From NCBI RefSeq assembly GCF_003991565.1, contig NZ_CP032819.1:1054001-1118000 (forward strand): a stretch of 64,000 nt of DNA, written 5' to 3'. This DNA comes from Butyricimonas faecalis. Its GTDB lineage: Bacteria; Bacteroidota; Bacteroidia; Bacteroidales; Marinifilaceae. Positions 36,250 to 45,631 of this stretch are shown here, in pieces. The position numbers and the translations under genes are program-made. The notes below the pieces were generated by a model, which had not been told where the DNA came from, did not search any database, and saw nothing but the letters and a program-made list of their open reading frames with translations. Position 1 is the first letter of the stretch. Every line of letters starts with the position of its first letter.

Positions 36250-37091
36250 TTCACGAAACCCTTCAACATCCGTATTTCCTCCGGCCACAACACCTCATCC
36301 GGTGTTTCCAGTATCAATGGAATACCATCAAACCGTTCATCCTCCATGATCCACTTGAAAGGCTCTATGCCCAACGTTCCTTTTCCCAAACTGTCGTGGC
36401 GATCCACCCGTGAACCCAGTTCTTTTTTGGCATCGTTCAGGTGCATACCCCGCAGGTACTTGAACCCAATCACGTTATCGAAATGCTCGAACGTCTCGGT
36501 AAACCCACCAACCGAAGCCAAATCGTAACCCGCCGCAAAAGAATGGCAAGTATCGATACAAACGCCCACCCGGCTCTTGTCCTCCACCCGGTCAATAATA
36601 TAGGCGATCTGCTCGAACGTGTAGCCGAGATTCGATCCCTGCCCCGCCGTATTCTCGATCACCGCCGTCACGCCACAGGTCTTGTCCAACGTCAGGTTAA
36701 TCGACTCCGCGATCAACGCCAGACATTCCTCGTCGCTGATCTTCTTCAACGTGCTACCGGGGTGAAAGTTCAACCGATCCAGCCCCAACTGCTCGCAACG
36801 CCGCATCTCGTCAAGGAAAGCCTCCCGCGACTTCTCCAGCGCATCCACATCCGGGTTACCGAGATTAATCAAATAACTGTCGTGCGGCAATATCTGTTTC
36901 GGCGTAAATCCGAATTCCTCGCAGCGTTCTTTGAACAACGCAATACTCTCTGCCGCCAGCGGTGCCGCCTTCCATTGCCGCTGATTCTTAGTAAACAAGG
37001 CAAAAGCCGTCGCCCCGATCTCGTGGGCGTTCAACGGGGCGTTCTCCACTCCTCCCGATGCACTCACGTGCGCTCCTATATACTTTTCCAT
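36246..37091 (-). CDS. nfo: Endonuclease IV (AP endonuclease)
   Basis: A 281-residue zinc enzyme that cuts DNA at abasic sites in base excision repair. The TIM-barrel motifs are in place: [16 protein letters not shown] at the N-terminus, [21 protein letters not shown] (metal His), [17 protein letters not shown] (metal Glu), [16 protein letters not shown] and [21 protein letters not shown] start it at the ATG at 37091, which gives the usual [11 protein letters not shown]; an in-frame ATG 21 bases upstream adds an unlikely MYIKKRN. Its stop overlaps the start of the broken transglutaminase gene. Confidence 0.96.
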   Translation of the reverse strand: MEKYIGAHVSASGGVENAPLNAHEIGATAFALFTKNQRQWKAAPLAAESIALFKERCEEFGFTPKQILPHDSYLINLGNPDVDALEKSREAFLDEMRRCEQLGLDRLNFHPGSTLKKISDEECLALIAESINLTLDKTCGVTAVIENTAGQGSNLGYTFEQIAYIIDRVEDKSRVGVCIDTCHSFAAGYDLASVGGFTETFEHFDNVIGFKYLRGMHLNDAKKELGSRVDRHDSLGKGTLGIEPFKWIMEDERFDGIPLILETPDEVLWPEEIRMLKGFVK

Positions 37092-37138
37092 ATTTCTTTT
37101 TTTTATATACACAAAACTACAATAATATATTCAGAACC

Positions 37139-37282
37139 TTCTAAATTTTACCTTCTAAATTCTACATTTTTAACTCCCCTCATGCTATCTTCGCAACCAA
37201 AACCATTTATGATTTGTAATTTCAAATTTCGTGATTCCAGACCTCAACTTTTAGCTTTTAACTTTTAGCTTTTAACTTTTAA
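37139..37282. repeat. Period-7 AT repeats in the nfo-prfC intergenic region
   Basis: 'ttctaaa/ttctaca' units lie at 37139-37170 and a long run of 'cttttag/cttttaa' units at 37249-37282, immediately before the prfC -7 element. They lie between divergent genes, so they are not simply 3'-end structures. Confidence 0.55.
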
Positions 37283-37287
37283 TTTCC

Positions 37288-37295
37288 TACTTTTG
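37288..37295 (+). promoter_or_regulatory. Probable -7 element of prfC
   Basis: TACTTTTG matches TAnnTTTG and ends 28 bases before the ATG. The upstream -33 position is occupied by period-7 repeat sequence and has no TTTG. Confidence 0.5.
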
Positions 37296-37323
37296 CACCC
37301 GCTAATACAAAAAACAACATAGC

Positions 37324-38901
37324 ATGGGTTTCAAGGAAGAAATATTAAAACGACGCACGTTCGGTATCATCAGTCACCCCGATGCGGGTAAAACGACCTT
37401 AACGGAGAAATTATTGCTCTTCGGTGGCGCCATTCACGTGGCGGGAGCCGTGAAGTCAAACAAGATCAAGAAAACGGCCACCTCCGACTTCATGGAAATC
37501 GAGCGACAGAGAGGTATCTCCGTGGCCACCTCCGTCATGGGTTTCGAGTACAAGAACGTGAAGATCAACATTCTTGACACCCCCGGTCACCAGGATTTCG
37601 CCGAAGACACATTCCGCGTGCTGACGGCCTGCGACAGCGTAATCATCGTCATTGACTCGGCGAAAGGCGTGGAGTCGCAAACCCGCAAGCTAATGCAAGT
37701 GTGCCGAATGCGCAAAACCCCGGTTATCGTGTTTATCAACAAGCTCGACCGTCCCGGCCACGACCCGTTCGACCTACTGGACGAAATCGAGAAAGAACTG
37801 CAAATACAAGTCACCCCGCTGAGCTGGCCCATCGGTAACGGCGACCAATTCAAGGGCATCTACAACATACACCGCGAGAACCTTTGCCTCTACTCGGCAA
37901 GCGTACAGACCATCCAAGACGGCATCGAGATCGACGACATCAACTCCGGCGAACTCGACGAGCACATCGGCGAACGTTCGGCCGACAAGCTACGGGAAGA
38001 CCTTGAACTCGTTCGGGAAGTATACCCCGCCCTCGACCGTGCAGCATACCTTGACGGGCAAGTAGCCCCCGTATTCTTCGGGTCGGCGCTCAACAACTTC
38101 GGTATCCGCGAGATGCTGGATTGTTTCATCGAGATCGCACCCAGCCCACTCCCCCGCGAGACGGACGAGCGCCTTGTACAACCGGATGAGGAGAAATTCA
38201 CCGGTTTCGTCTTCAAGATCCACGCCAACATGGACCCCAACCACCGCGACCGCATCGCCTTCGTGAAAGTGTGTTCCGGGATATTCCGTCGCAACACCAA
38301 CTACCTGCACGTCGGCCTAGGCAAAAACCTCAAGTTCTCCACCCCCACGGCATTCATGGCGTCCAAGAAATCCATCATTGACGAGGCATACCCCGGTGAC
38401 ATCGTGGGTCTTCACGACACGGGTAATTTCAAGATCGGTGACACTCTGACGGAAGGCGAAAAACTACATTTCAAGGGCATACCTAGCTTCTCACCGGAAC
38501 TCTTCAAATACATCGAGAACGCCGATCCCATGAAATCCAAGCAATTGGCCAAAGGAATCGACCAGCTCATGGACGAGGGTGTGGCTCAGTTGTTCACGAA
38601 CCAGTTCAACAACCGCAAGATCATCGGTACCGTCGGCGCCCTCCAGTTCGAAGTCATCGAATACCGTCTGTTGCACGAGTACGGTGCCGCCTGCCGCTGG
38701 GAAAATATCAATCTTTACAAGGCTTGCTGGATCGAGGCTCTCGACCCGAAGGAGCTGGAAGATTTCCGCCTCCACAAGGCACAATATATGGCCAAGGACA
38801 AGTGGGGCCGCGATGTCTTCCTCGCTGAATCACAATACATGCTGCAAATGGCACAAGCGAACTACAAGAAACTGGTGTTCCACTTCACGTCGGAATTTTA
38901 A
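37324..38901 (+). CDS. prfC: Peptide chain release factor 3
   Basis: A 525-residue translational GTPase that recycles RF1/RF2 after termination. G1 is [14 protein letters not shown] (about residues 17-30), the switch segment is [15 protein letters not shown]3 is [12 protein letters not shown] and G4 is [12 protein letters not shown]. Domain II and the C-terminal RF3 domain follow ([57 protein letters not shown]). Length and order match E. coli RF3. It stands alone, with a palindromic repeat after its stop. Confidence 0.97.
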   Translation: MGFKEEILKRRTFGIISHPDAGKTTLTEKLLLFGGAIHVAGAVKSNKIKKTATSDFMEIERQRGISVATSVMGFEYKNVKINILDTPGHQDFAEDTFRVLTACDSVIIVIDSAKGVESQTRKLMQVCRMRKTPVIVFINKLDRPGHDPFDLLDEIEKELQIQVTPLSWPIGNGDQFKGIYNIHRENLCLYSASVQTIQDGIEIDDINSGELDEHIGERSADKLREDLELVREVYPALDRAAYLDGQVAPVFFGSALNNFGIREMLDCFIEIAPSPLPRETDERLVQPDEEKFTGFVFKIHANMDPNHRDRIAFVKVCSGIFRRNTNYLHVGLGKNLKFSTPTAFMASKKSIIDEAYPGDIVGLHDTGNFKIGDTLTEGEKLHFKGIPSFSPELFKYIENADPMKSKQLAKGIDQLMDEGVAQLFTNQFNNRKIIGTVGALQFEVIEYRLLHEYGAACRWENINLYKACWIEALDPKELEDFRLHKAQYMAKDKWGRDVFLAESQYMLQMAQANYKKLVFHFTSEF

Positions 38902-38917
38902 AGAATCTGTAAAGTTC

Positions 38918-38960
38918 AGCTACCCCCTCTAACTCCCCCTTGCACAGGGGGAGAAGGTAG
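38918..38960 (+). repeat. GC-rich palindromic repeat unit (half copy)
   Basis: The block from AGCTACCCCC to GGAGAAGGTAG contains CTCCCCC (38933-38939) pairing with GGGGGAG (38947-38953) around TTGCACA. Its first 24 bases are nearly the inverse complement of the sequence at 55238-55262, the right half of the unit split by the IS110 element. It lies just after prfC, where it could act as a terminator. Confidence 0.65.
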
Positions 38961-39031
38961 TTTTCAAAAAGATAACATATCAAGGTCGCTTTAATATCTT
39001 CTGTTATAACCCGTCAGGCTCTTTCTTGTTT

Positions 39032-40576
39032 CTAACCAATAGCTTCCGCACAGCCTTCTCCATCCATCGCAGCCGAGACAATTCCCCCGGCATACCCGGC
39101 TCCTTCCCCACATGGGTATAATCCGACAATTTCCGGATGCACCATTTTCTCAGTCTCCCTCGGTATTCTCAATGGAGAAGAAGTCCGACTCTCCACTCCC
39201 AAAAGAAGGGCTTCCTCCGTAACAAATCCTCGCGCCTTCTTCCCAAACTGCTCCAACCCGGCACAAAGACGCTGGTAAACAACTTCAGGTAACCATTCCT
39301 GAAAAGAAGTTGCCTGTACTCCCGGTTTATAAGAACTTTTGGGCAAATTTTCACTTAAATGTCCTCTCAAAAAATGAGTTAACCTCTGAGCCGGAGCGTA
39401 TAAATTCTTTCCTCCCTGTTCCCAAGCCACCCGCTCTAAATCCTCTTGAAACTCCAACCCGGCAAACAACCCTCTATATTGCATTCCATTCAATTCATTC
39501 TCACCAATCGAAGTCACCATAGCCGAATTTGCCCATGCCGTGTTTCTACCGGATGACGACATTCCATTCACCACTTGTTGTTCGGGTCCCGTACAAGCCG
39601 GAACGACGACTCCTCCAGGACACATACAAAAGGAATACACTCCTCTCCCACCAACATTCGTCACGAAACTATACTCGGCCGCAGGCAAAAAATCTCCCCT
39701 TCCTCGCAAATTATGATACTGAATTCGGTCTATCAACTCCTGTGGATGCTCCAAGCGAAGTCCCACGGCAAAATCCTTCGGGAGCATCAACACAGAGCGG
39801 GCCTGTAACATTCGGTACACGTCACGGGCAGAATGTCCCGTGGCAAGAATAACATCTTCTGCCTCAATTTCCTGATCTCCGATCACAACTCCTTTTACCC
39901 GGTTTTGTTCTATAATAATATCTCTCACCCGACTATTAAAACGCACTTCTCCACCATACCTTTCGATGGTCTTACGCATATTCACAATCACTTGAGGCAA
40001 TTTATCCGTACCGATATGCGGATGCGCATCAATCAATATATTAGGATTCGCCCCGTGATAGACCAAAATTTCCAAAATACGATCCACGTTTCCCCTTTTC
40101 TTCGAGCGGGTAAACAATTTACCATCCGAGAATGTCCCGGCACCCCCTTCCCCGAAACCGTAATTCGAATCTTCATTTGCCACCCCGGTTTTGTATAAAC
40201 GATTCAGATCCAGCTTCCGCTCTTCCACACACTTTCCTCTCTCCAAAACAACAGGTCTTTTCCCTAATTCGATCAGCCGCAAGGCTGCAAACAAACCTGC
40301 AGGTCCTGCACCCACCACAACCACAGTCTTGGCAGACGCAACATCCCGGTATTGAGGTACAAATACACGTTCTTTCTGTTCCACCCGATCCAGGTGTACT
40401 CCGACTCTCAGTTGAATAACAACCCGGCGTTGACGAGCATCTATCGATTTCCGTAAAATCTCCACATGCACGATTCTCTCCTTGCTCACATGCAACATCT
40501 TTGCCAACAATTCGTTGACAATCTCTCGATCCAGTGCCTCTTCCGGCGTGATTCTCAATTCTATCTCTTTGTACAT
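39032..40576 (-). CDS. COG2509-type NAD(P)/FAD-dependent oxidoreductase
   Basis: A 514-residue flavoprotein from the ATG at 40576 (MYKEIELRITPEEA); a further upstream in-frame ATG is less likely. An N-terminal 80-residue domain precedes the FAD motif VVVGAGPAGLFAALRLIELG. Other conserved blocks are NYGFGEGGAGTFSDGKLFTR, EAEDVILATGHSARDVYRML, YSFCMCPGGVVVPACTGPE and LYPCGEGAGYAGGIVSAAMD near the C-terminus. This family of predicted dehydrogenases is widespread but not assigned a reaction. It is divergent from the SDR gene; the spacer holds a large inverted repeat. Confidence 0.9.
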   Translation of the reverse strand: MYKEIELRITPEEALDREIVNELLAKMLHVSKERIVHVEILRKSIDARQRRVVIQLRVGVHLDRVEQKERVFVPQYRDVASAKTVVVVGAGPAGLFAALRLIELGKRPVVLERGKCVEERKLDLNRLYKTGVANEDSNYGFGEGGAGTFSDGKLFTRSKKRGNVDRILEILVYHGANPNILIDAHPHIGTDKLPQVIVNMRKTIERYGGEVRFNSRVRDIIIEQNRVKGVVIGDQEIEAEDVILATGHSARDVYRMLQARSVLMLPKDFAVGLRLEHPQELIDRIQYHNLRGRGDFLPAAEYSFVTNVGGRGVYSFCMCPGGVVVPACTGPEQQVVNGMSSSGRNTAWANSAMVTSIGENELNGMQYRGLFAGLEFQEDLERVAWEQGGKNLYAPAQRLTHFLRGHLSENLPKSSYKPGVQATSFQEWLPEVVYQRLCAGLEQFGKKARGFVTEEALLLGVESRTSSPLRIPRETEKMVHPEIVGLYPCGEGAGYAGGIVSAAMDGEGCAEAIG

Positions 40577-40601
40577 AATGATGAGTGGCTTCGCCACGTT
40601 A

Positions 40602-40663
40602 CAAGTTACAGGTTACAAGTTCAAAGTTATTCATCCGGTAACAAACCTGTAACCTGTAACTTG
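40602..40663. repeat. Inverted period-7 repeat between divergent genes
   Basis: CAAGTTACAGGTTACAAGTT (40602-40621) is nearly the inverse complement of 40644-40663. The units are seven bases long (ACAGGTT/ACAAGTT). Being between two divergent starts, this hairpin is not a terminator of either gene; it would lie in the leader of the flavoprotein mRNA or outside both. Confidence 0.65.
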
Positions 40664-40699
40664 AAACCATTATTTCGTGCGAAAATAAGAAAAAAATCA

Positions 40700-40707
40700 T
40701 ACCTTCG
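40700..40707 (+). promoter_or_regulatory. Possible -7 element of the SDR gene
   Basis: TACCTTCG differs from TAnnTTTG by one base and ends 26 bases before the ATG at 40734. No clear -33 element. Confidence 0.35.
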
Positions 40708-40733
40708 CACAACAGATTTAAACAATAATTACG

Positions 40734-41489
40734 ATGAACAAGATAGCATTAATCACAGGGGCCACTTCCGGAATAGGAAAAGCAACAGCAACTAAATTGG
40801 CCGAAATCGGGTATAACATCATCATCACCGGACGCAGAGGCGATCGTCTGGCCGCCTTGGAAAATGAATTAAAGGCAAAAGGTATTAAAGTATTAGCCCT
40901 TCAATTCGATGTTCGCAACCAAGAGGAAGTCCACAACGCCATTAGCAATCTACCGACAGAGTGGAAAAATATAGATATTCTAGTCAATAATGCAGGTCTT
41001 GCCGTGGGAACTTCTCCTATTCAAGATGGAATTCTGGATGACTGGGAACGCATGATCGACACCAACGTGAAAGGCCTTCTTTACATCACCCACGAAGTAG
41101 CCCCCTTGATGATCAAAAATGAAAAAGGACACATCGTCAACCTGGCCTCCGTGGCAGGAAAGGAAGTTTACCCCGGTGGAAATGTCTACTGTGCCACCAA
41201 GCACGCCGTGGACGCCCTTTCTAAAGCCATGCGCATCGATATGTTGAAACACAACATCAAGGTAACCAACATCGCCCCGGGAATGGTTGAAACCGAATTC
41301 TCCATAGTACGCTACAAAGGTGACCAACAAGCCGCTGACAACGTGTACAAGGGAGTTACACCTCTCACGGGAGAAGACATCGCCGACACGATCGTATTTG
41401 CCGTGACCCGTCCGGCCCACATCTGCTTGAACGACATTCAAATCATGCCTACCGCTCAAGCTAGTTCCAGAGACGTGAACAGGAAATAA
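40734..41489 (+). CDS. Short-chain dehydrogenase/reductase, YdfG-like
   Basis: A 251-residue classical SDR. The cofactor motif is ITGATSGIGKATATKL (TGxxxGIG). NNAGLAV follows at about residue 85. The catalytic Ser lies in IVNLASVAGKEVYPGG and the Tyr-Lys pair in VYCATKHAVDAL (YxxxK). The arginines in the segment TGRRGDRLAALENEL after the second strand suggest NADP(H). The overall pattern (DNVYKGVTPLTGEDIADTI, LNDIQIMPTAQAS) is that of E. coli YdfG, which reduces 3-hydroxy acids and malonic semialdehyde. The true substrate here is unknown. A terminator hairpin follows. Confidence 0.92.
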   Translation: MNKIALITGATSGIGKATATKLAEIGYNIIITGRRGDRLAALENELKAKGIKVLALQFDVRNQEEVHNAISNLPTEWKNIDILVNNAGLAVGTSPIQDGILDDWERMIDTNVKGLLYITHEVAPLMIKNEKGHIVNLASVAGKEVYPGGNVYCATKHAVDALSKAMRIDMLKHNIKVTNIAPGMVETEFSIVRYKGDQQAADNVYKGVTPLTGEDIADTIVFAVTRPAHICLNDIQIMPTAQASSRDVNRK

Positions 41490-41499
41490 CGTGAAATAT

Positions 41500-41546
41500 A
41501 AATGCACTATTAAGAGTGTAAATAACAAATAATAGTGCATTTTATA
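41500..41546 (+). terminator. Terminator of the SDR gene
   Basis: AAATGCACTATT (41500-41511) pairs perfectly with AATAGTGCATTT (41531-41542), followed by TATATTAT. It lies 10 bases after the SDR stop and immediately before the next promoter. Confidence 0.7.
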
Positions 41547-41547
41547 T

Positions 41548-41555
41548 TATCTTTG
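41548..41555 (+). promoter_or_regulatory. Probable -7 element of the NigD-like gene
   Basis: TATCTTTG matches TAnnTTTG exactly. It ends only 6 bases before the ATG at 41562, so transcription would begin at or next to the start codon, giving a leaderless or nearly leaderless mRNA. Confidence 0.45.
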
Positions 41556-41561
41556 AGATAT

Positions 41562-42284
41562 ATGAATAAGAATTTATTAGCAATCATTCCCCTATTTATA
41601 GGGTTGGCAATAGGCTCTAGTTGCCATGACAACAAAGATGACGGCTCAAGAGGTTTCATGTGTGTCGCCACGGTTATCGGGGACACAACCCACGGCTACT
41701 ATTACTATTTGGATGGTGGAGGTCTGGTTGTCTCTCATGACCAAAATCTCGTTGAGGCAGAAAGAGGCTATTTTAGTTTTTATTATAACGAAGATGATTG
41801 GGAATCCTCCACAAGCGGAGAAATATTTATCAACAATGCACATGTAGTCACGTGGTCAAAATACGATATAATTCACCCGATCAACAAAGAGGAAGCTAAT
41901 GATGCAAACATAGCCGAGAATTGTCAATTACCATCATTACTAAGTGTAGGCTATGGCTATCGCGGTTATTTCGATCTACATGCAGGTTTTTCCACGTTTA
42001 ACTCGATAACCGGAGAGATCATTCAAGGTAAAATCACTCTGGTATATGACCCGCTGGAACAGACTCAAGATTCACTGAAACTGCAACTTTACTACGATCC
42101 GAATATTCCCGAAGATTGGTCAAAAACCCTGGTTGACTACAGAACCGTATCATGTGATATTTCATCACTTGCAAACCTTCAGCAATGGAAAGATTCGGTA
42201 ACTATCATCGTAAAATCCGGGGACAAAGAAAAACATCGCACCAAGATCAGCAAAAATGATTTCCTAAAGCCCGACAAACATTAA
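41562..42284 (+). CDS. NigD-like lipoprotein
   Basis: A 240-residue protein from the ATG at 41562; its lipoprotein signal is LFIGLAIGSSCHDNKDD (Cys near residue 22). The segment FMCVATVIGDTTHGYYYYLDGG matches the NigD N-terminal domain (OB-like), and the rest fits the NigD C-terminal domain (LVDYRTVSCDISSLANLQQW). NigD proteins were first named from a bacteriocin locus in Prevotella nigrescens, but most are single genes of unknown role on the cell surface or in the periplasm. It converges on pbpC with 1 base between stops. Confidence 0.8.
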   Translation: MNKNLLAIIPLFIGLAIGSSCHDNKDDGSRGFMCVATVIGDTTHGYYYYLDGGGLVVSHDQNLVEAERGYFSFYYNEDDWESSTSGEIFINNAHVVTWSKYDIIHPINKEEANDANIAENCQLPSLLSVGYGYRGYFDLHAGFSTFNSITGEIIQGKITLVYDPLEQTQDSLKLQLYYDPNIPEDWSKTLVDYRTVSCDISSLANLQQWKDSVTIIVKSGDKEKHRTKISKNDFLKPDKH

Positions 42285-42285
42285 T

Positions 42286-44664
42286 TCATTTATAATCCTT
42301 TTCCCCGTCCACGACAACAAAACTCTGCCGTAACATATTTCCCTTCGCATCCACGAGGTAAAGAGTATGTCGGCCAGGAGTCACGTTCACCTCCAACTGG
42401 TGATGATAACGGGTAGTTCCCAGAAATTGATCGTCAATATGCCAGTACACCAACGTGGAAGGCTCCCGGTGAGCCATTTCAAACACCACGCCACGCACGA
42501 CTCCTCCTAAATCTTTAGGAATAAACACCCGTAATCCCCGCTGCGGGTAAATCATTTCCATCACATCATCCTGCCCTCGCTGACAATCGGCACGATAAGG
42601 CGGCAATTTTTTGTAATCCGAATGCGTGCGGGCATAATACCACTCCTGCACGGGAGACAACACGAACCAAGGCTCTATCTTCATGCGTGACACAGATTCA
42701 CATTCCGAATCCACCCGATATTTACCCGTCCGATCAAGATTTACCAACCGATGGTAAGGACAAACCTCTGTTTTCTCCCCGGCTCGGGCAACATAAACCG
42801 TATCCGTTTCCGGACATATCGAGGATGCCCGATACCCACTCTTGCGACATACGGCAATTGCAGACAACTCCTCCTTCGGCATATAAAAACGAGCATCCGT
42901 TCTTACCAAAGAAGCTACCTCAAACAGAATCGGCGCAGCAGCCCGTACCCCGATCAATCCGGGACGTCCTTCGCCATCCGCGTTACCAACCCATACCCCA
43001 ATCACGTATTCCGGATTCACGCCCACCGCCCAGGCATCCCGAAAACCGAAACTCGTTCCCGTCTTCCAAGAAAGATTCATTGAAGAGGCAAAATTTTTCC
43101 ATCCCGACTCCAAATCCGGCCGTTCCACGTCCTGCAATGCCTTAAATGTAAGCCACACGGCGGCAGCATTGACCACGTTATTCTGTACTTCGACACTATC
43201 CACCTGTTCATCTGCCCAAAGTCGTAAACGTCGAAACTCGTGGTCAAAACTCGCCCCGTCACACTCGCTATAGTGCCTCAAAATTGAAGCCATTCCCCCG
43301 TACATATTACACAAATCCCACAACTTACACTCGGCACCCCCCAAAATAAGACTCAACCCGTAGCTCTCCGCCTTCCGATTTAACGTCGTGATCCCCATCT
43401 TTTTCAAATCATCATAGAAATGCTCCACCCCATACTCCCGTAGCAAACGCACGAAAGGAATATTCAGAGACATCGACAACGCCTTGTCGGCAGGAACAAT
43501 CCCTTGGAAATCTTTGTTAAAATTCGAGGGAACATATCCCCCGAAACGGGACGGTACGTCCGACACGATCGTCCCCGGCAAAATATACCCGGACTGCTGC
43601 ATCAGCGCGTACAATGCCGGCTTCAAAATACTCCCGGAACTACGATTAGACATGATAATATCCACCTGATTACCACCGTCATCACGCACCTTAGGCCCGT
43701 TTCCCACGTAAGCCCTCACTTGTCCGGTCGGGATATGCGCTACCAACACGGCAGCATTATAGATATGATTATGTTTCAACACGTCAACATGCCGCCTCAC
43801 AATCCCGTTCACCTGTTCCTGCAATCGGGAATCAATAAATGTCTGACTAATCTCCCCTCGACACTGCCCGTAGGCCCTTGCCAACAAATGAGGGGCTATA
43901 CACTCCGGACTATACACCTGTCCGGGTAAAGGTTCGGCCATTGCCATCTCCAGATCCCCTTGATCAAAATATCCCTGTTCATAAAGCACACGCAACAAAG
44001 CATCCCGCTTTCCTTTCAAACCGGGCATATTCTTTCCCGGATACATCAAAGCCGGGGCATTCGGCAACACGGCAAGTAACGCTGCCTCCGCCCAACTCAA
44101 TTCATCCGGCTGACGATTAAAATACTTCAACGAAGCCGCCTGTATACCCACGATATTCCCGCCAAAGGGTGCGTGATCCACGTACATATTCAGAATCTCC
44201 CATTTCGTGAAACTCTGTTCCAAACGAATCGCCAGCAACATTTCCAATATCTTCTCCGGAATCGTCCGAGGCGGGTTACCACGTGACAAACGAATCACCT
44301 GCATCGTCAACGTACTCCCGCCACTTACCACCGAACCACTTCGTACATTCAACCACAATGCCCTTCCCACAGCCAGCGGGTCCACCCCGGGATGAGTCAA
44401 AAATCGCTTATCTTCAAAACACATCAAGGCGACCATATACTTCATGGAAAGACGTCCCCTTCCCGACACCCGGTACTGCCCGTCACTCGCCACGGTCATA
44501 CCCATAATCTCCCCCTTCCCATCCAAAATCACCGTAGAATAGGGTACGGTAAATAACGGGGTAGGTAGAAAATACCACCACCCTATCACCAAAGCAAGCA
44601 ACACACCCCCGCCAATCCCTAACCGCAGGATCGGTCTTCGCGTTGTTTCTCGCCCGACACGCAT
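42286..44664 (-). CDS. pbpC: Penicillin-binding protein 1C (bifunctional)
   Basis: A 792-residue class A PBP. One N-terminal transmembrane helix (GGVLLALVIGWWYFLP) is followed by a GT51 glycosyltransferase domain (MCFEDKRFLTHPGVDPLAVG with the catalytic Glu, GGSTLTMQVIRLS). The transpeptidase domain has the serine in SSGSILKPALYALM (SxxK), SMSLNIPFV (SxN-like) and KTGTSFGFRDAWAVG (KTGT). The C-terminal 90 residues are the BiPBP_C domain (MIYPQRGLRVFIPKDLGG, FLGTTRYHHQLEVNVTPGRH). It is the last gene of a minus-strand run with lptF/G-like and fmt. The usual partner alpha-2-macroglobulin (yfhM) is not in the window. Confidence 0.95.
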   Translation of the reverse strand: MRVGRETTRRPILRLGIGGGVLLALVIGWWYFLPTPLFTVPYSTVILDGKGEIMGMTVASDGQYRVSGRGRLSMKYMVALMCFEDKRFLTHPGVDPLAVGRALWLNVRSGSVVSGGSTLTMQVIRLSRGNPPRTIPEKILEMLLAIRLEQSFTKWEILNMYVDHAPFGGNIVGIQAASLKYFNRQPDELSWAEAALLAVLPNAPALMYPGKNMPGLKGKRDALLRVLYEQGYFDQGDLEMAMAEPLPGQVYSPECIAPHLLARAYGQCRGEISQTFIDSRLQEQVNGIVRRHVDVLKHNHIYNAAVLVAHIPTGQVRAYVGNGPKVRDDGGNQVDIIMSNRSSGSILKPALYALMQQSGYILPGTIVSDVPSRFGGYVPSNFNKDFQGIVPADKALSMSLNIPFVRLLREYGVEHFYDDLKKMGITTLNRKAESYGLSLILGGAECKLWDLCNMYGGMASILRHYSECDGASFDHEFRRLRLWADEQVDSVEVQNNVVNAAAVWLTFKALQDVERPDLESGWKNFASSMNLSWKTGTSFGFRDAWAVGVNPEYVIGVWVGNADGEGRPGLIGVRAAAPILFEVASLVRTDARFYMPKEELSAIAVCRKSGYRASSICPETDTVYVARAGEKTEVCPYHRLVNLDRTGKYRVDSECESVSRMKIEPWFVLSPVQEWYYARTHSDYKKLPPYRADCQRGQDDVMEMIYPQRGLRVFIPKDLGGVVRGVVFEMAHREPSTLVYWHIDDQFLGTTRYHHQLEVNVTPGRHTLYLVDAKGNMLRQSFVVVDGEKDYK

Positions 44665-44674
44665 AGTAAATTGA

Positions 44675-45631
44675 TTACAGAGAGTAATCCTCTATATGAA
44701 ATCCCCGCAGGAACTCCTCCGTCTTCATCCGCTTTTTCCCGGACAACTGCAACTCTTTTATCCGAATAATTCCCCCTTCCACCAACACATCCAGATAAGT
44801 TTTATTATCCGTTGATAACCCCACCTCTTTCCCATGCTCTTTCACGATCCGCTCCGTCTCGAAAATCTTCAACGACACGGTCTCCCCGGTCTTCTTGTTT
44901 CGGAATTCGGTCCATGCGGTTGGAAAAGGTGAAAGTCCGCGTATATGATTAAAGATTGTATCCAAATCCAACGTCCAATCCACCTTCATATCCTCCTTGA
45001 ATATTTTAGGTGCGTGTTTCGGTTCACGCCCGGCCAGCAACCCAGCCTGATCCTGCAACGGGTAATTCCCCACGGTCATCGCCTCCACCGTTTTCACCAG
45101 CAAATCGGCACCCGTGTACATCAATTGATCGTGCAACTCCCCGGCCGTCATGTTCGGCCCGATCTCCACTCGTTCCTGGAAAATCAAATTCCCGGTATCG
45201 ATCTCGTGTTTCAAAAGAAAAGTCGTCACCCCGCTACACCTCTCCCCGTTCATAATCGCCCAGTTAATCGGGGCTGCCCCCCGGTAATCCGGCAACAGCG
45301 AAGCGTGTAAATTAACCGTTCCCAACGGGGGCATATTCCAAACCACCTCCGGCAACATCTTGAACGCCACCACAAGCTGTAAATCTGCCTGAAAAGCCCT
45401 CAATTCCTCCAAGAACCGTTCATCCCGAAAACGCTCCGGCTGCAACACGGGAATCCCCTTCTCCACGGCAAACTTCTTCACGGGAGACTCTTGAATCTTT
45501 TGTCCCCTTCCTGCCGGTTTATCCGGATTAGTCACGACAGCCACGACCTTATACCCGGCCTCCAGCAACTTCTGTAACGGATACACCGCAAAATCCGGTG
45601 TTCCCATGTACACGATTCTCAATTCACGCAT
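44675..45631 (-). CDS. fmt: Methionyl-tRNA formyltransferase
   Basis: A 318-residue enzyme that formylates initiator Met-tRNA. The start at 45631 gives MRELRIVYMGTPDFAVYPLQ, the usual N-terminus; an upstream in-frame ATG lies inside the preceding gene. The catalytic segment is VNLHASLLPDYRGAAPINWA, followed by KHEIDTGNLIFQERVEIGP. The C-terminal OB-like domain binds tRNA. Its first 8 bases overlap the end of the upstream LptF/G-type gene, so translation is probably coupled. pbpC follows after 10 bases. Confidence 0.96.
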   Translation of the reverse strand: MRELRIVYMGTPDFAVYPLQKLLEAGYKVVAVVTNPDKPAGRGQKIQESPVKKFAVEKGIPVLQPERFRDERFLEELRAFQADLQLVVAFKMLPEVVWNMPPLGTVNLHASLLPDYRGAAPINWAIMNGERCSGVTTFLLKHEIDTGNLIFQERVEIGPNMTAGELHDQLMYTGADLLVKTVEAMTVGNYPLQDQAGLLAGREPKHAPKIFKEDMKVDWTLDLDTIFNHIRGLSPFPTAWTEFRNKKTGETVSLKIFETERIVKEHGKEVGLSTDNKTYLDVLVEGGIIRIKELQLSGKKRMKTEEFLRGFHIEDYSL

